Assembly (NCBI RefSeq): GCF_026914265.1
Contig: NC_069125.1
Coordinates: forward strand, 6,592,117-6,656,116
Source of the DNA: Mya arenaria
Taxonomy: Eukaryota; Mollusca; Bivalvia; Myida; Myidae
Direction of reading: 5' to 3'
Length of the DNA stretch: 64,000 nucleotides
Both the position numbers and the translations under genes were made by a program. Shown here piece after piece: positions 1 through 10,802 of the stretch; the stretch's first letter is position 1, and every line of letters begins with the position of its first letter. The notes below the pieces were generated by a model. That model worked only from the letters and a program-made list of their open reading frames with translations, was not told the origin of the DNA and did not search any database.

Positions 1-1397
1 TAAGGAAACTTTCAATTAAAAAGTTCCCCTCATTTTTCATTTCCATATTAAATCATGTACAAGACATTAAGTTTATCCTGAAGTAAATTCTATTTTATGA
101 ACTTTTATAATTTATAGTTTCTTTTGTGTCCAACATTCCAAGAGCTAAAAATGCTTCTTTTCCAAATGAAAGAATCAAATTCATTTAAAATTTATTTTTG
201 AAAAAGAAAAATGTTTATACCAAAAATTTGACCTCAAAACTTTATTGCATTGAAAGCTTTATATACTTAAGAAAACTAGCTATCACATTCTTATATGGTT
301 TTTAAAACATTTCTGTTGATTTCTAGGTAAAATTGTAATTCCCAATTTCAGCCAACCCAGTCAGAAAGGCCCTGTCCCCATTCCCAAAATGTTTAGAAAA
401 ACACTGTGACTGTACGTTCTTCTGATTATATTTATGTCTTAAAGCCAAGACATGAAAATTGTTTTAAAATGCATTAATACAAGCAATTTTCACAACATTT
501 GTTCTATCTATCTATCTTCGATTAATGTCAAACCCCTACTGGGGACCTAGACATTGTCTCCTTAGTTTCATAATAAACTTATGGTCTATCCTTCAGGATT
601 GATAAAGAGATGGTATTTGTTTCAAAAAGGGATTCAACAGTATAAATGCAGGGGCTTTTTACCATTTGTATGGAAGACACTGTAGCCCTTTTTGTGTGTG
701 TGTTGGGGTGGGGAAGGAGACGGAGGGGAAGGGACTGGGGGGGGGGGGGGGGGTGTTGTCAAACATGTTATGGACTAAAGAATAAAATATCAATAAAGCA
801 GAAAATGTATCACTCAGAAACATCATTATCAATTTTTATGAATCATGAGATTCTTTTAATATTAAAAAAATATGAATTGTTTTTGGCATAGCAAAAATGT
901 TCTTGTTTATTGTCATTTTTGTTAGCAAAGAAACAACATTTTCTCCCCTAAGAAAAAGCATCTAAAATTGGAAACGACAAAGCCAGTTAACATTTGGAAC
1001 AATCAAACTATCTGACATAGTGGGCATTTAAGAAAAATACTTTAGTAATTGAAACAAAGATAAAAAAATAGTTAAGTGGTTATGAAACAAACTGATATCG
1101 TGAAATTGTACAAAGAAAACTATCAGACAATTGACTAAAATTAGGTGGATTTTATATAGCATACCGTGGACAAAGATTACATGTGTGCGATGACAGTCTG
1201 CTTCAAACGCAAAAATGTTTAAAATGGCTTATCTGTTTTGTAAATACAAGTGACAATTCATCAGTCTTCAATTCAGTTATTTTTTCTCTTGTATTTGACG
1301 ATATTTAGTAAATTTATGAGGATGAAATTAGTAGCATAAAGGCAGGAGATTGGTCATAGGACTAATTTCACGAGACAATGTTATCATTTACACTCAC
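1..1397. other. Intron sequence of the GRK2/3-like gene, no exon seen
   Basis: This AT-rich stretch lies downstream of the second coding exon of the minus-strand receptor kinase gene, so it should be intron 2. I looked on the minus strand for the next expected exon, which in GRK2 starts with the RGS-like domain, and found no match. It contains a G run of about 18 around 738-753. Nothing else is supported. Confidence 0.5.
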
Positions 1398-1790
1398 CTA
1401 ATTTTTGGTTAAATATTTTGTCGAACGTCACTTCTCCCATCTTCATCAAGTGTTTGTGCATAACACTCCTTACGCTGAAACAGTAAATATAATTCCATTT
1501 CAAATTTATTCCAAGACGAGGCGAAACAAATCTAATATCTGCGACCAAAATTAACATTATTCAACCGGTGTCACGGTCAAAATCACCCACTGCAATGGAA
1601 ATTATCATCCAATTTCAGTGTCATTTTCTCGCTAATTTAAACCAACATTTCGCATATTTTATGCACAGAATCTTTACCTAGGATCTGGAAGCACAATTTT
1701 CTTGCTAGCTCTGGCTGCAGGAGTCGATTTACTCTTCTCCATCGCCATTAAATAGCTGACATCCGCAAGAACAGCTTCAAGATCCGCCAT
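1398..1790 (-). CDS. GRK2: G protein-coupled receptor kinase, GRK2/3 (beta-adrenergic receptor kinase) class, N-terminal exons (partial)
   Basis: GRK2/3 phosphorylates agonist-occupied G protein-coupled receptors at the plasma membrane and starts their desensitisation. Two coding exons are visible. Exon 1 is 1678-1790, with the ATG at 1790-1788 and donor AG|GTAAAG. Exon 2 is 1398-1474, after a TTTCAG acceptor and ending in TTAG|GTGAGT. Exon 1 begins [20 protein letters not shown], essentially the invariant N-terminus of vertebrate and invertebrate GRK2/3. Exon 2 reads [20 protein letters not shown] and then IFNQKL, which leads into the RGS-homology domain. The exons join in phase (113 + 77 nt). 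The RGS, kinase and PH domains must lie beyond the left edge. The N-terminal helix is the receptor-docking element of the family. The match is close enough to exclude the GRK1/4/5/6 class. I cannot tell GRK2 from GRK3, because invertebrates usually have one ancestor of both. Confidence 0.93.
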
Positions 1791-2110
1791 TTTGACGTAT
1801 TTCTCTTGAACTCCCCGATGGAAATAAATCCCTTTTTATGGGGTCTAAACAAACCCCAGATCACTGAAAACGGGTCCTACATACACTTAAGTTCCATGGC
1901 TATGTATTTTAATCCAACCCAAACACAAACAATAAATATTAACACACAAAATAAAGCGTTAAATATCCAAAACAAATCTGGTTTTTAGCTTCCGTGTAAT
2001 CGATGCGAATGTATTAATTATGTATCTCGAGCAAGCTCAGTGTTACTTGTTAGCGAGGCGCTCATTGGTTCAAAACCTTGGAGAATCGGATCAATTTTGC
2101 AGCCTCCGTA
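1791..2110 (-). promoter_or_regulatory. Probable 5' UTR and promoter region of the GRK2/3-like gene
   Basis: This is the stretch just upstream of the initiating ATG on the minus strand. It is less AT-rich around 2030-2120 than its surroundings. I see no clear TATA box or initiator, so the assignment rests only on position. Confidence 0.35.
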
Positions 2111-3430
2111 GCCTTTCGGTTTCTCATTTGGATACCAATGTGTACAAACATTTCAATAGACTGTGTAGATATACATGATAACAATTTTTCTCTCATAAAA
2201 TAAATATCAGATCAAGTCCTTTTGAAAAAAAAATCGAGTAACATTTTCAGGAAGTTTAACCATAATGTTTATTTGAAATGCACGTGGCCATACTGCATTA
2301 TATAAAGGCATGGTGCACGTGTTGAAAATAATTGAAGTTGACTGCGCGTTCATTGTACATCATTATATTCCAACAGACCCCCTCATGGAATTCGGAATAC
2401 AGCTTTACTTTATTGTTTTTTTACTTTATTTATTTGTTTCCGGAATCGAAATCTACCGCCGCGGGTTAATATTGGACTGGGTCCAGGAATAGATCTACCA
2501 GTTAAGTAATTAATGTCAACAAAATGTAACACACTGATTTATTCTCTAATATCTTACTTCAGTATTACTCGGTTTCTTTTATCATTTCTTACATTATTCA
2601 CTTATTGACCACTTCGGAACCAGTTTATTTATTTATATTTACAAATACATATTAACTATTTTTGTACACCGTCGTATTGACCGTGTGTCAGACTGACAGC
2701 GGAACATGTCGACACAAAGTAATACTTTGTCCAAGGGTACATATCTTCAACTAACCTATCGAACATAAACGTGTTGACAACTATCACTTTAATATTGACA
2801 AATTCAGAAGAGCGAGAGGGCCCGGGATTGATTCCTGTTGTCACTCGCAGGAGCGTAGCTACCTATAAGCTATGTAGACCGCAGCCTTGACTGCAGCTAA
2901 AATAACATATACTTACATTTGTAAATGTCAAGCGAGCGAAGAGTGCATTGTGCTAATTACATATATAATGCATTGCAAGTTGTACATTTCCGCCCGAATG
3001 TTTCCAAGAAAGTATGTGGACCGGTCTTTGTGTACTACACGCTGTTACACCAAAGGGGCTTGCCTCCTTCAACCAGAAGAAAGCTTTGCATTTGATCACA
3101 GCATTGAAATTATGGTGTGTGTGTGTGGGGGGGGGGGGGTTAGTGATTTGTAAATAATAGTCTATTTACTTAAAACTATGTTCGTATCGTGAAACAAGGG
3201 ACCATGTATAGCGGGTTACATGTGTAATTATATTTTATAATTTCCGTCTCAGGCTTACAGTTCTTTAAAAAGAATATGTAATTATATACAGCATGCTTGC
3301 ATCATCCGTCAGACTGAAATGAACATTATTTCATCGATGAAAATATTATGACGATGTGTGAGATTCCGACGTCACATCTTGTAATTTTGCTTATTTTAAG
3401 CAAGCATTTTTCTGAACGTTTCTTTAGGGT
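2111..3430. other. Intergenic spacer with degenerate repeats
   Basis: No reading frame here shows family resemblance or credible splice sites. A motif near 2818-2840 resembles a tRNA B box and may be a decayed SINE. A (GT)n/(G)13 tract lies at about 3116-3139. Confidence 0.5.
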
Positions 3431-3678
3431 CTTCTGGCGGACGCATAGGTGGGGAGGGGGGGGGGGGGTGAAAATCGTCCGAGTTTACTTTTTATTTCAA
3501 TAAAAAAAATATTTTAATAAAACACGCCCAAAATGCACCATTTTGGATTAGAAATCGTTTTCTGGGGGAGTACTCCCCAAACACTCCTGCCTTAACTTGA
3601 TGCAGGGGCGCAATTCAAAAGGTTACACCCTTAAGTTACACCCCTCTATCCTATCACCCAAAATGTCTCCGCCCCTGG
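3431..3678. mobile_element. Degenerate non-autonomous element with GGGGCG/CGCCCC termini (hAT-like)
   Basis: The right end reads TCCGCCCCTG and the interior contains the core AAAATGCACCATTTT. The same core and termini recur at about 21930-22140, 25376-25640 and 25960-26256. Termini of the type CAGGGGCGGATC are typical of hAT-superfamily non-autonomous elements in animals. Target-site duplications cannot be recognised. The element is interrupted by a G run at 3457-3468. Confidence 0.45.
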
Positions 3679-3960
3679 TCTTTCTTAATATCATTTATTT
3701 GTCTATAAAGAGAGATTTATGTACTTGGTGCATGATCAAAAATCTTCTTAAATCGGTTACCGTGCACGCATTTCGTGATACTGGATTCACGGTTTAATAG
3801 CATCATGTCATAATTGACGATGAAAGCTTTGAAAACAAATATAAATAAAATAAAGTGTTATATAACGGTTGTAATGATTACTTTAATTGATGGTTATTAC
3901 CAAATCAAGGTGACGATAGCTTTGTTGATGAAGATGATGATTCTTCAAAACTACTAAATA

Positions 3961-4553
3961 CATCCCGTTGCACGATCCGAACGAATTGTGGCATCCCGTT
4001 GCACGATCCGAACGAATTGTGGCATCCCGTTGCACGATCCGAACGAAATTTGGCATCCCGTTGCACGATCCGAACGAACTTTGCCAACCCGCTGCACGAT
4101 CCGAACGAACTTTGGCAACCCGCTGCACGATCCGAACGAACTGTGGCATCCCGTTGCACGATCCGAACGAACTGTGGCATCCCGTTGCACGATCCGAACG
4201 AACTGTGGCATCCCGTTGCACGATCCGAACGAACTTTGGCATCCCGTTGCACGATCCGAACGAACTGTGGCATCCCGTTGCACGATCCGAACGAACTGTG
4301 GCATCCCGTTGCACGATCCGAACGAACTTTGGCATCCCGTTGCACGATCCGAACGAACTTTGGCATCCCGTTGCACGATCCGAACGAACTTTGGCATCCC
4401 GTTGCACGATCCGAACGAACTTTGGCATCCCGTTGCACGATCCGAACGAATTTTGGCATCCCGTTGCACGATCCGAACGAACTGTGGCATCCCGTTGCAC
4501 GATCCGAACGAATTTTGGCATCCCGTTGCACCATCCGAACGAATTGTAGCACT
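3961..4553. repeat. 31-bp tandem repeat array, about 19 units, open in all six frames
   Basis: The unit is CCCGTTGCACGATCCGAACG followed by AAYTKTGGCAT (31 bp). Copies differ almost only at the AAC/AAT and TGTGG/TTTGG positions, so the array is strongly homogenised. It is GC-richer than the flanks. Because 31 is not a multiple of three and no unit contains a stop in any phase, all six frames stay open for about 590 bp and give a 31-residue periodic translation. No splice sites, start context or homology support translation, so I call it a minisatellite. Confidence 0.93.
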
Positions 4554-4641
4554 ACCAAACTCGTTGCTATCAAAATACGGAGTGCATAGCAATCTTAAAA
4601 AATGCCTAAAATAATATTCTTTCTATAATTTATGACAAGAC

Positions 4642-4671
4642 TATCATCATTGTCATTGTCATCATCATCAT

Positions 4672-4712
<41 letters not shown>

Positions 4713-4727
4713 GCAGCAGCAGCAAAT
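4642..4727. repeat. Compound trinucleotide microsatellite (CAT)n then (AGC)n
   Basis: About 30 bp of CAT/ATC repeats is followed directly by about 55 bp of slightly interrupted AGC repeats. It lies just right of the 31-bp array. Confidence 0.9.
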
Positions 4728-4965
4728 GCAGGTATATAATTATTAGTGTTTGCCTTCGACGTCTGTCCGTCCCGCCGTCCGTCTGCTTCCACAATCCCTA
4801 ATCACACGAGTGATGGGTAACAAATCTAGTGTTACATATCGCCCTTACGCTATTTTTTTTTTTTGGTTAGAGTTATGGGACTTTGTTAATAAAAAGCTTA
4901 ATATAATATACAGTTCAGACATTGTCCTTAACCAATTCTTGAATGTTGATAAAGATTTACAAGAA

Positions 4966-5141
4966 CAGTCGAACGCCGTTGGCTCAAACTCGCTTGGCTC
5001 GATTTTCTCGTTGGCTCGAAGTGGATGTAAAGGGGCGTTTTCCTTCTTCTAAAGGTAAGCATTCACGCTTGGCTCAAATTAACCGAGGCTCGAGGTATTT
5101 TCGCCGGTTCCCTGGGAGTTCGACCCACGGGGATCGACCCT
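4966..5141. mobile_element. Degenerate Tigger/pogo-like MITE
   Basis: It starts CAGTCGAACGCCGTTGGCTC and carries repeated TTGGCTCGA words. It is homologous to the better preserved element at 21576-21750 in inverse orientation. The right end has diverged (GGGAGTTCGACCCACGGGGA). No intact TA duplication is visible. Confidence 0.6.
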
Positions 5142-5149
5142 ATGAATAT

Positions 5150-6936
5150 TAGTTAATTGGATAAAATCGGCTATGGCTTTAGACCTTTAACAATGACCTT
5201 GAGCGACCGTTTTATACGACTGAACATAAATATTGAAATGTAAAAAGTGCAATATCACGTCACATCAACAACTTTCACATCAGTCACAATGTTAACCGGA
5301 AATGAGTTGTGTGAAATATGAAGCACCGTTCTTCACATCTGTGACGCACAGGATCTTATTCCTCACACGTGTGTAAAAATGTGATCTGGTAGAATATATG
5401 GCTCTACAATGCATTTTCTATATAAATAAAACATGTTACCAATATTTAATTACACCAAAGTAACCCGGTTTTAATATGTGTAAAGTGATGCCTCTCAGGA
5501 TGATCACAAAGTTGAGATAAAAAAGGACATATGTCCTGATATACATTATAATTTATGTTTTCCAGATTTTGTTTCCAACAGCTTTCATGGATCAGGCTAT
5601 TGATGCCAATATGGAGATTAATGACCACTGCATCAGTATACCAGGTATTGTACAAACAAAGCAACTATAACTTTGAGCTTGAATTGTTCCTTTGTTTACA
5701 ACCTCCATGATGCGGAATTACAACACCTGTACCATGTTTGAGGAAAAAAAATCTTTGTTTCGTCTGCACATATGTTCCAATATTGGGACGGTTACAATAT
5801 AAACTGGCGTAACTGTTCTATAACTACCATACGGATCAATTATAAAGTAAGTCACTTTTACCGCACGATTTTTGGACCAGGGCACTTGTGGCCTAGTTCA
5901 TAGCCATAAACGCGATACCTGCATTCTCAAGCCGCATCTGGGGATTCACTGACGTAATGTATTCATACGCTGTATTTTGATTGGATTGCGGTTAGCGAAT
6001 TTGAATAATCAAAGTAGTACCAGAACTGATTACGATGAAAACATCCAATAAAAATAGTTTCTTCTAACAATTCAAGCTAACTGTATGTTCTTTGTGAATT
6101 CATACGTAAAGCGAATAAAGCGTGCGGTCTAAGTAGAAAACAACCAGGAAAGTTGGTTTAAAAAAGTATTGTTATCCTTTGTATAGAATGTTGGTATTCC
6201 GAAGTCGGTCCCTGTTCTTTTTTTCGACATAATTTGCATGTTTCCGTGATATTTTCTTTTCGATACAAAGTTTTTTTAACTAATCATCGCATGGCACTTA
6301 GCACTTTTTTAAATACAACATGATTTTTGGTATTTATTGTTCAAATACTATTAATGTTAACTAAAAACCATATGCCGCGTACCTGTATAACTTTATATTT
6401 TTTAGGAAAAGTAAATCAGGGTAGCAGTCTACTTATTGACCTCAAAATGTACTCTGATCAGAGCGTCCGAATGATTCAGACATGTATGTTATCACTACTT
6501 CCGGATGCTGATGATGTGAATTTCGTAGTGTTTTATTGAGGAAATAAAGCCGACATTGAATGATTACCACCATCAAACGGATTTATTTTCATCTTACCGT
6601 GGGTAGCATTTTTAAATTGACACGTAAATTTTCAAGCAATACAAGTTCGTTTGAAAAAATCATGTAATTTCAATTTCGCAAAATGGAGATAAAAAATGGA
6701 GATAAAAAATATCAATTATGCGCATACTTATTTATGAAGTTTCGTTCTAAATGAGGCCAAATGTATAAATATGTGCATGATTGAAGATGATTGTTTACCT
6801 ATGAGCATAAAAAAGTCTTGGAGCCACTCTCAGTGTAAGTACATAATTACTTTATACATTTTGTTCCATGATATGGTGATAAGCCATCGTCATTGATAAA
6901 ATAATCTTGCATGCTCAATTTTGATTTCCTCTCTTA
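5150..6936. other. Intergenic spacer, nothing recognised
   Basis: AT-rich DNA with only short chance reading frames and no splice-flanked coding signature. No recognisable RNA gene, array or transposon end was found. Confidence 0.5.
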
Positions 6937-6939
6937 TAA

Positions 6940-8020
6940 TGCACCAGTCAATTGTTACCACGGCCCCTCGGGGATATACCGGGGGAAAGGGCTGTGTTTT
7001 TACCTTTCAGGTGTCCTCGTAGCTATTATATAAAAGAACTTAGCGAACACATTATATATTACCTTCTTGGACGTGTTGTAAACCATTCGGAACTCCTCGG
7101 CCATTTTATCGAAAACAACCTCGGATGTATTTGGATGGTTTACACACTGAAGAAGTGGTACGTTTAAGTCCGCTGCAAGTAGATCGCGTAGTAATTTTAT
7201 TTAGCAGTTACACTTTGTGACTCTCTTGGGATTCTTCATTATGTTTGCTATAATACAATTCAATGACAATAAATTTAAACTTAGATCAATAAATACAACT
7301 CTAAAACACTACATTTAACTAATGATATAATTCAAAATTTTACGAGCTACTTCAACAGATGTACCGGCATACATCCGAGGTTGTTTTCGATAAAATGGCC
7401 GAGGAGTTCCGAATGGTTGTAAACATCAAAAAAATAAATATCAACATTAAAGTTATGGAAGCCAGAACTAGTGTCCTCGCAATGCCGGATGATTGCGGTG
7501 GTTTTGTCTTCCCTCAAAATATATCAGGGACTTGCTCTTACCTTAGATCCCCTGGGTGCGGGGACGTTATTCACGGGATTTTACCACCAGTTCGTTCTCC
7601 CAGGGCAGGGATTTTACCGGGGATTGGCTGGTGTAACTCGGCTTCGTTCATTTTTCTAAACTTTCTCTCAGTGATGAGGAATACATTTCATTTTATTCAC
7701 TGCAGTTGTTTTCTAAGTTTATGAAAATAAGAACAATTGAAACAATTCATTAACTACTGTTGATCAGTGCAGATTGTGGGAGATCATGGTTGATTTCAAT
7801 GAACCACCAATGAGCCCTGCCAAAATTGGATACTGATTGGTCAGTCAGGTGCTTTTGGTAGGCATTATTAGCATGAATGTTCATTTTAACCATCATTTAT
7901 GAATGTTTACAAAATCATTGAATATTGAAATAACAAGCAAAATGTTAGTTTGAATGATGAAAGCCATGAAATATCCCTTGAGGGGGGGGGGGGGGGGCGT
8001 GGTTACAATTGACTGGTGCA
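6940..8020. mobile_element. TGCACCAGTCAATTG-type MITE, split by nested insertions
   Basis: The terminal inverted repeats are TGCACCAGTCAATTGTTACC at 6940 and, at the right end, GGTTACAATTGACTGGTGCA to 8020. Uninterrupted copies elsewhere in the window are about 310 bp (23694-24002, 30921-31237, 34839-35063) or 102 bp (22422-22523). Here the body is broken twice: by the 451-bp insert at 7020-7470, and by unrelated sequence from about 7640 to 7975. A run of 16 G lies just inside the right repeat. The left flank is TAA, consistent with the TWA target seen at better copies. Confidence 0.8.
7020..7470. mobile_element. Foldback-type insertion with a 9-bp target duplication, nested in the MITE
   Basis: The word GTGTCCTCG occurs at 7011-7019 and again at 7471-7479. 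Removing the sequence between restores the host MITE, so this is a clear insertion. Inside, an inverted repeat of roughly 53 bp pairs 7078-7130 with about 7368-7425. It includes TCCTCGGCCATTTTATCGAA and its complement. The same inverted-repeat motif forms a compact hairpin at 37833-37905. An 8- or 9-bp duplication fits hAT-like or Mutator-like transposition; I cannot choose between them. Confidence 0.8.
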
Positions 8021-9385
8021 TACTTTACAAGTTCTTTTTCTGAAGACGCTTTGTGCTCACTTTTTGTTTTCTAGCAAGAATGAAAATCAAAAATGTATTC
8101 CAAAAGAGACCAGTTTTTCAGCTTGTGTAAATAATGAGAAAATTGTTAAGTAAAACTATTTATTGTTTATCAGGAAAATGTTGAAATCTCATGTTTAGGC
8201 CTATAGTGATCATACTTGATTGCTATGTTATTGGCACTTATTGCAATATGTTTTATTTATTGCACTATTTATGTAAAACATTAATTATTATGTTGACTTA
8301 AGTTTGAAGATAAGAACTAATGGTATAGGTGATGTGAGAATGATCTCGTAAGTCTTTAAAACCACTTTTGGTATTGTGAGTTTTTTTGCTCCAGTCTTGT
8401 TCAGTTTAGCTTTTGAAGATTTTCAAAGTAACTGCAAAACAAGTCCAGCTGTCTAGAAAGACTATGTCAAACCCTGACCAGATATAATTTCTTGTTTCAA
8501 ATTACCAACTTGGCAATGGTTTTATCATAACATAGGATATTGGTTTTAAAGAACATGTTAGTGTTTTTGTATGTGGAATGAAATATCATAAGTGGCACTA
8601 AATTGAACATAATTTATAGTTCTCATTGATATTACATATAGCCCCAAGTACACGTTGATCTAAGATTTAAGGCTTGAATGGAGCCAGGGCAAGAAAAATG
8701 CATGTTAATAGATTGTACTTTCCAACGCAAGAACTGTTTGTTTATTCAAGTAAATAAAGCAATCCCCACACCAAGGAACTGCAGTATTGCTTAACCAGCT
8801 TAATTGACATTATGAGTTGGAGTTCAAATTGCTGCAATTAAAGGCACATCTAGTTTACAGAATTATTCAAACTCTGATTTAGCAACCTTAATATAGTTAT
8901 ATGAACTACTTTTGCGAAATGAAAGCTTTTTTAGATTTACAAGGACGGGTGAAAAGTATTTGCCAAATGTACTGCAACACATGATACCTGTTGCCTAGAA
9001 ATCCAACAAATTCTTGGCACTTCAAATGTTACAGTACTATTCAATTTGGAGTGCCTGAAAAGAAAGCTTTTTGATTCTACATTCAACATCTTCTTTCTGT
9101 ATGACATATTGGACCTGGAGAATCATGAACCTACAACCTTTTGCATCTATTGAGATAGGGAGCGTTCAGGACAGTGACAGAGGACAATACAAGAATGGCC
9201 AACTGCTGCATTTATTGAGTTATCTAATGCATACAAATTAAGACGGAGAAAATAATTCTTAATTTTTCCAAACTACTTCTTTAAACATCTTATATGTAGT
9301 TGTCTTTTACAATGATTGTTCAAAGTTACAATGGCCCTGTGGGTTAAAGATGATCTGTCCACGGGGTAACATGTTTTGTACATAA
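8021..9385. other. Intergenic spacer, nothing recognised
   Basis: No coding exon, RNA gene or repeat end could be supported in this AT-rich interval. Confidence 0.45.
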
Positions 9386-9690
9386 TAGGGTTATAAGTAC
9401 TGCATTTTGATCTAGGAGGTTGTATTCAACTCAAGTAGATTTTTGCAGATTTGGATTTCTCAAGGCACAAGCCGAGTAAAATCAAAATCTACAAAAAAAC
9501 TACCGGAATCAAATATGACATTCGGCCATATCCGGATCAAAACGCAGTACTAATAACCCTTTTATTATATACATTACTGATTAGATCACTTAGAAGCCAC
9601 ATCTTTGCATAATAAATTTCATTTTAAGGATGCACTCATTGCTTTAATGACGTCAATTTAATATTGCGCAACATACTTGTTATGACGTGT
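9386..9690. mobile_element. Interspersed repeat with GGGTTATNAGTACTG inverted termini
   Basis: The left part starts GGGTTATAAGTACTGCATTT. A complementary block ending CGCAGTACTAATAACCC lies at about 9543-9559. A second, inner inverted pair (AGATTTTTGCAGATTTGGAT against CAAAATCTAC) makes a nested stem. Homology with 61308-61610 runs through both stems and about 110 bp beyond, so the element is about 300 bp and is not bounded by the visible inverted repeats. Confidence 0.65.
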
Positions 9691-10380
9691 CATCACAAGA
9701 GTGGTATATATGGCCATATTGCACTGGAGCGGAATATGGGTTACAGTATTTTGTGATATGTATTGCATGTGGATTGATGATGGGTATAAAATAAAGAATA
9801 AAATTATGTTTGGTATTCCATTCTCACTAGCAGTGTGATTAAATGCTGACACCATGTTATGAAGTTTGATGGTCAAAGTATTTAAAATACATTACAATAT
9901 TTCATACTTTAAAAACGATATTCATCTCATCTTAGTCTACTCAACTTGCTTTGCTATGTACAAAAGTCTGCATCAGTAATATGAATAGCATTAGACAGAA
10001 GGCAGTGCTTAGTATTCATCAACAGCACTAAGTTATCATGGTAACATGTTATATGAATTGAATACCAAGCACGAATTAAGAGGGAGAAAACAATTCTTCA
10101 CTTTTTAAATAAAAACTACTTCCTAATAGCATTGTGTAGTCTGACATAGGTGTACAATGTAGATGTATTTTACAAAGATTGTTCAAAGTACGGCCCTGTG
10201 GTTTAAAGCTTCCCTGAAAAAGAGGTGACAGGTTTTCTATATAGTACATAATTACATCATTGAAAATCTTCTCTGAAACTGCAAATAACAGACCTTTGAT
10301 ATAAAAGGATTTGATCAAATTAAAGAGGTATGTGTGCCAACCACGTAAATTAATTTGTACAAGTCTGATTTAACGTTTTA

Positions 10381-10414
10381 GCCCCCCCCCCCCCCCCCCA
10401 CACACACACACCCC
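10381..10414. repeat. Poly(C)/(CA)n tract
   Basis: A run of about 18 C is followed by (AC)6. It is one of at least ten G/C homopolymer runs in the window. Confidence 0.9.
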
Positions 10415-10802
10415 TCACTCTACGCACACTTAACTAGATTTTTCAAATTTCCTTTGCAGCTTGTAAGCAGTTTTAGTCTAAAGTTTAAGCTAGCCCATCA
10501 AACAGTGACCCCTTGTGATGTGAGCCGATTTTGTCAATGCTTAGAACATGGTTGTCAACCCTAAATGAAGCCCAAGTCCATCAGTGCTTTCAGCACTTTG
10601 ATTATTGAACGCCGTTATGATGAAAAACTCGCACTGTGTTTGCTGTAAGTTATACATACTCAGTATACGGTTGTAGGTGATACTGGGGTCAATCAATTTA
10701 CATGTTTTGTCATTAGTTATGCATTTCCAGGACTGATTTATTTGTCAGGGTACATAAAATATGATTTAAGAATCATTGAATGGGTAACTTCCTGTGTAGT
10801 GC

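Noticed and set aside
2656..2844. Minus-strand frame of 62 codons
   Set aside because: No homology; it overlaps a tRNA B-box-like word and is more likely a decayed SINE.
3883..4614. Long periodic reading frames on both strands, which could be read as a repeat protein
   Set aside because: They exist in all six frames and come from a stop-free 31-bp unit. There are no start context, splice sites or homology.
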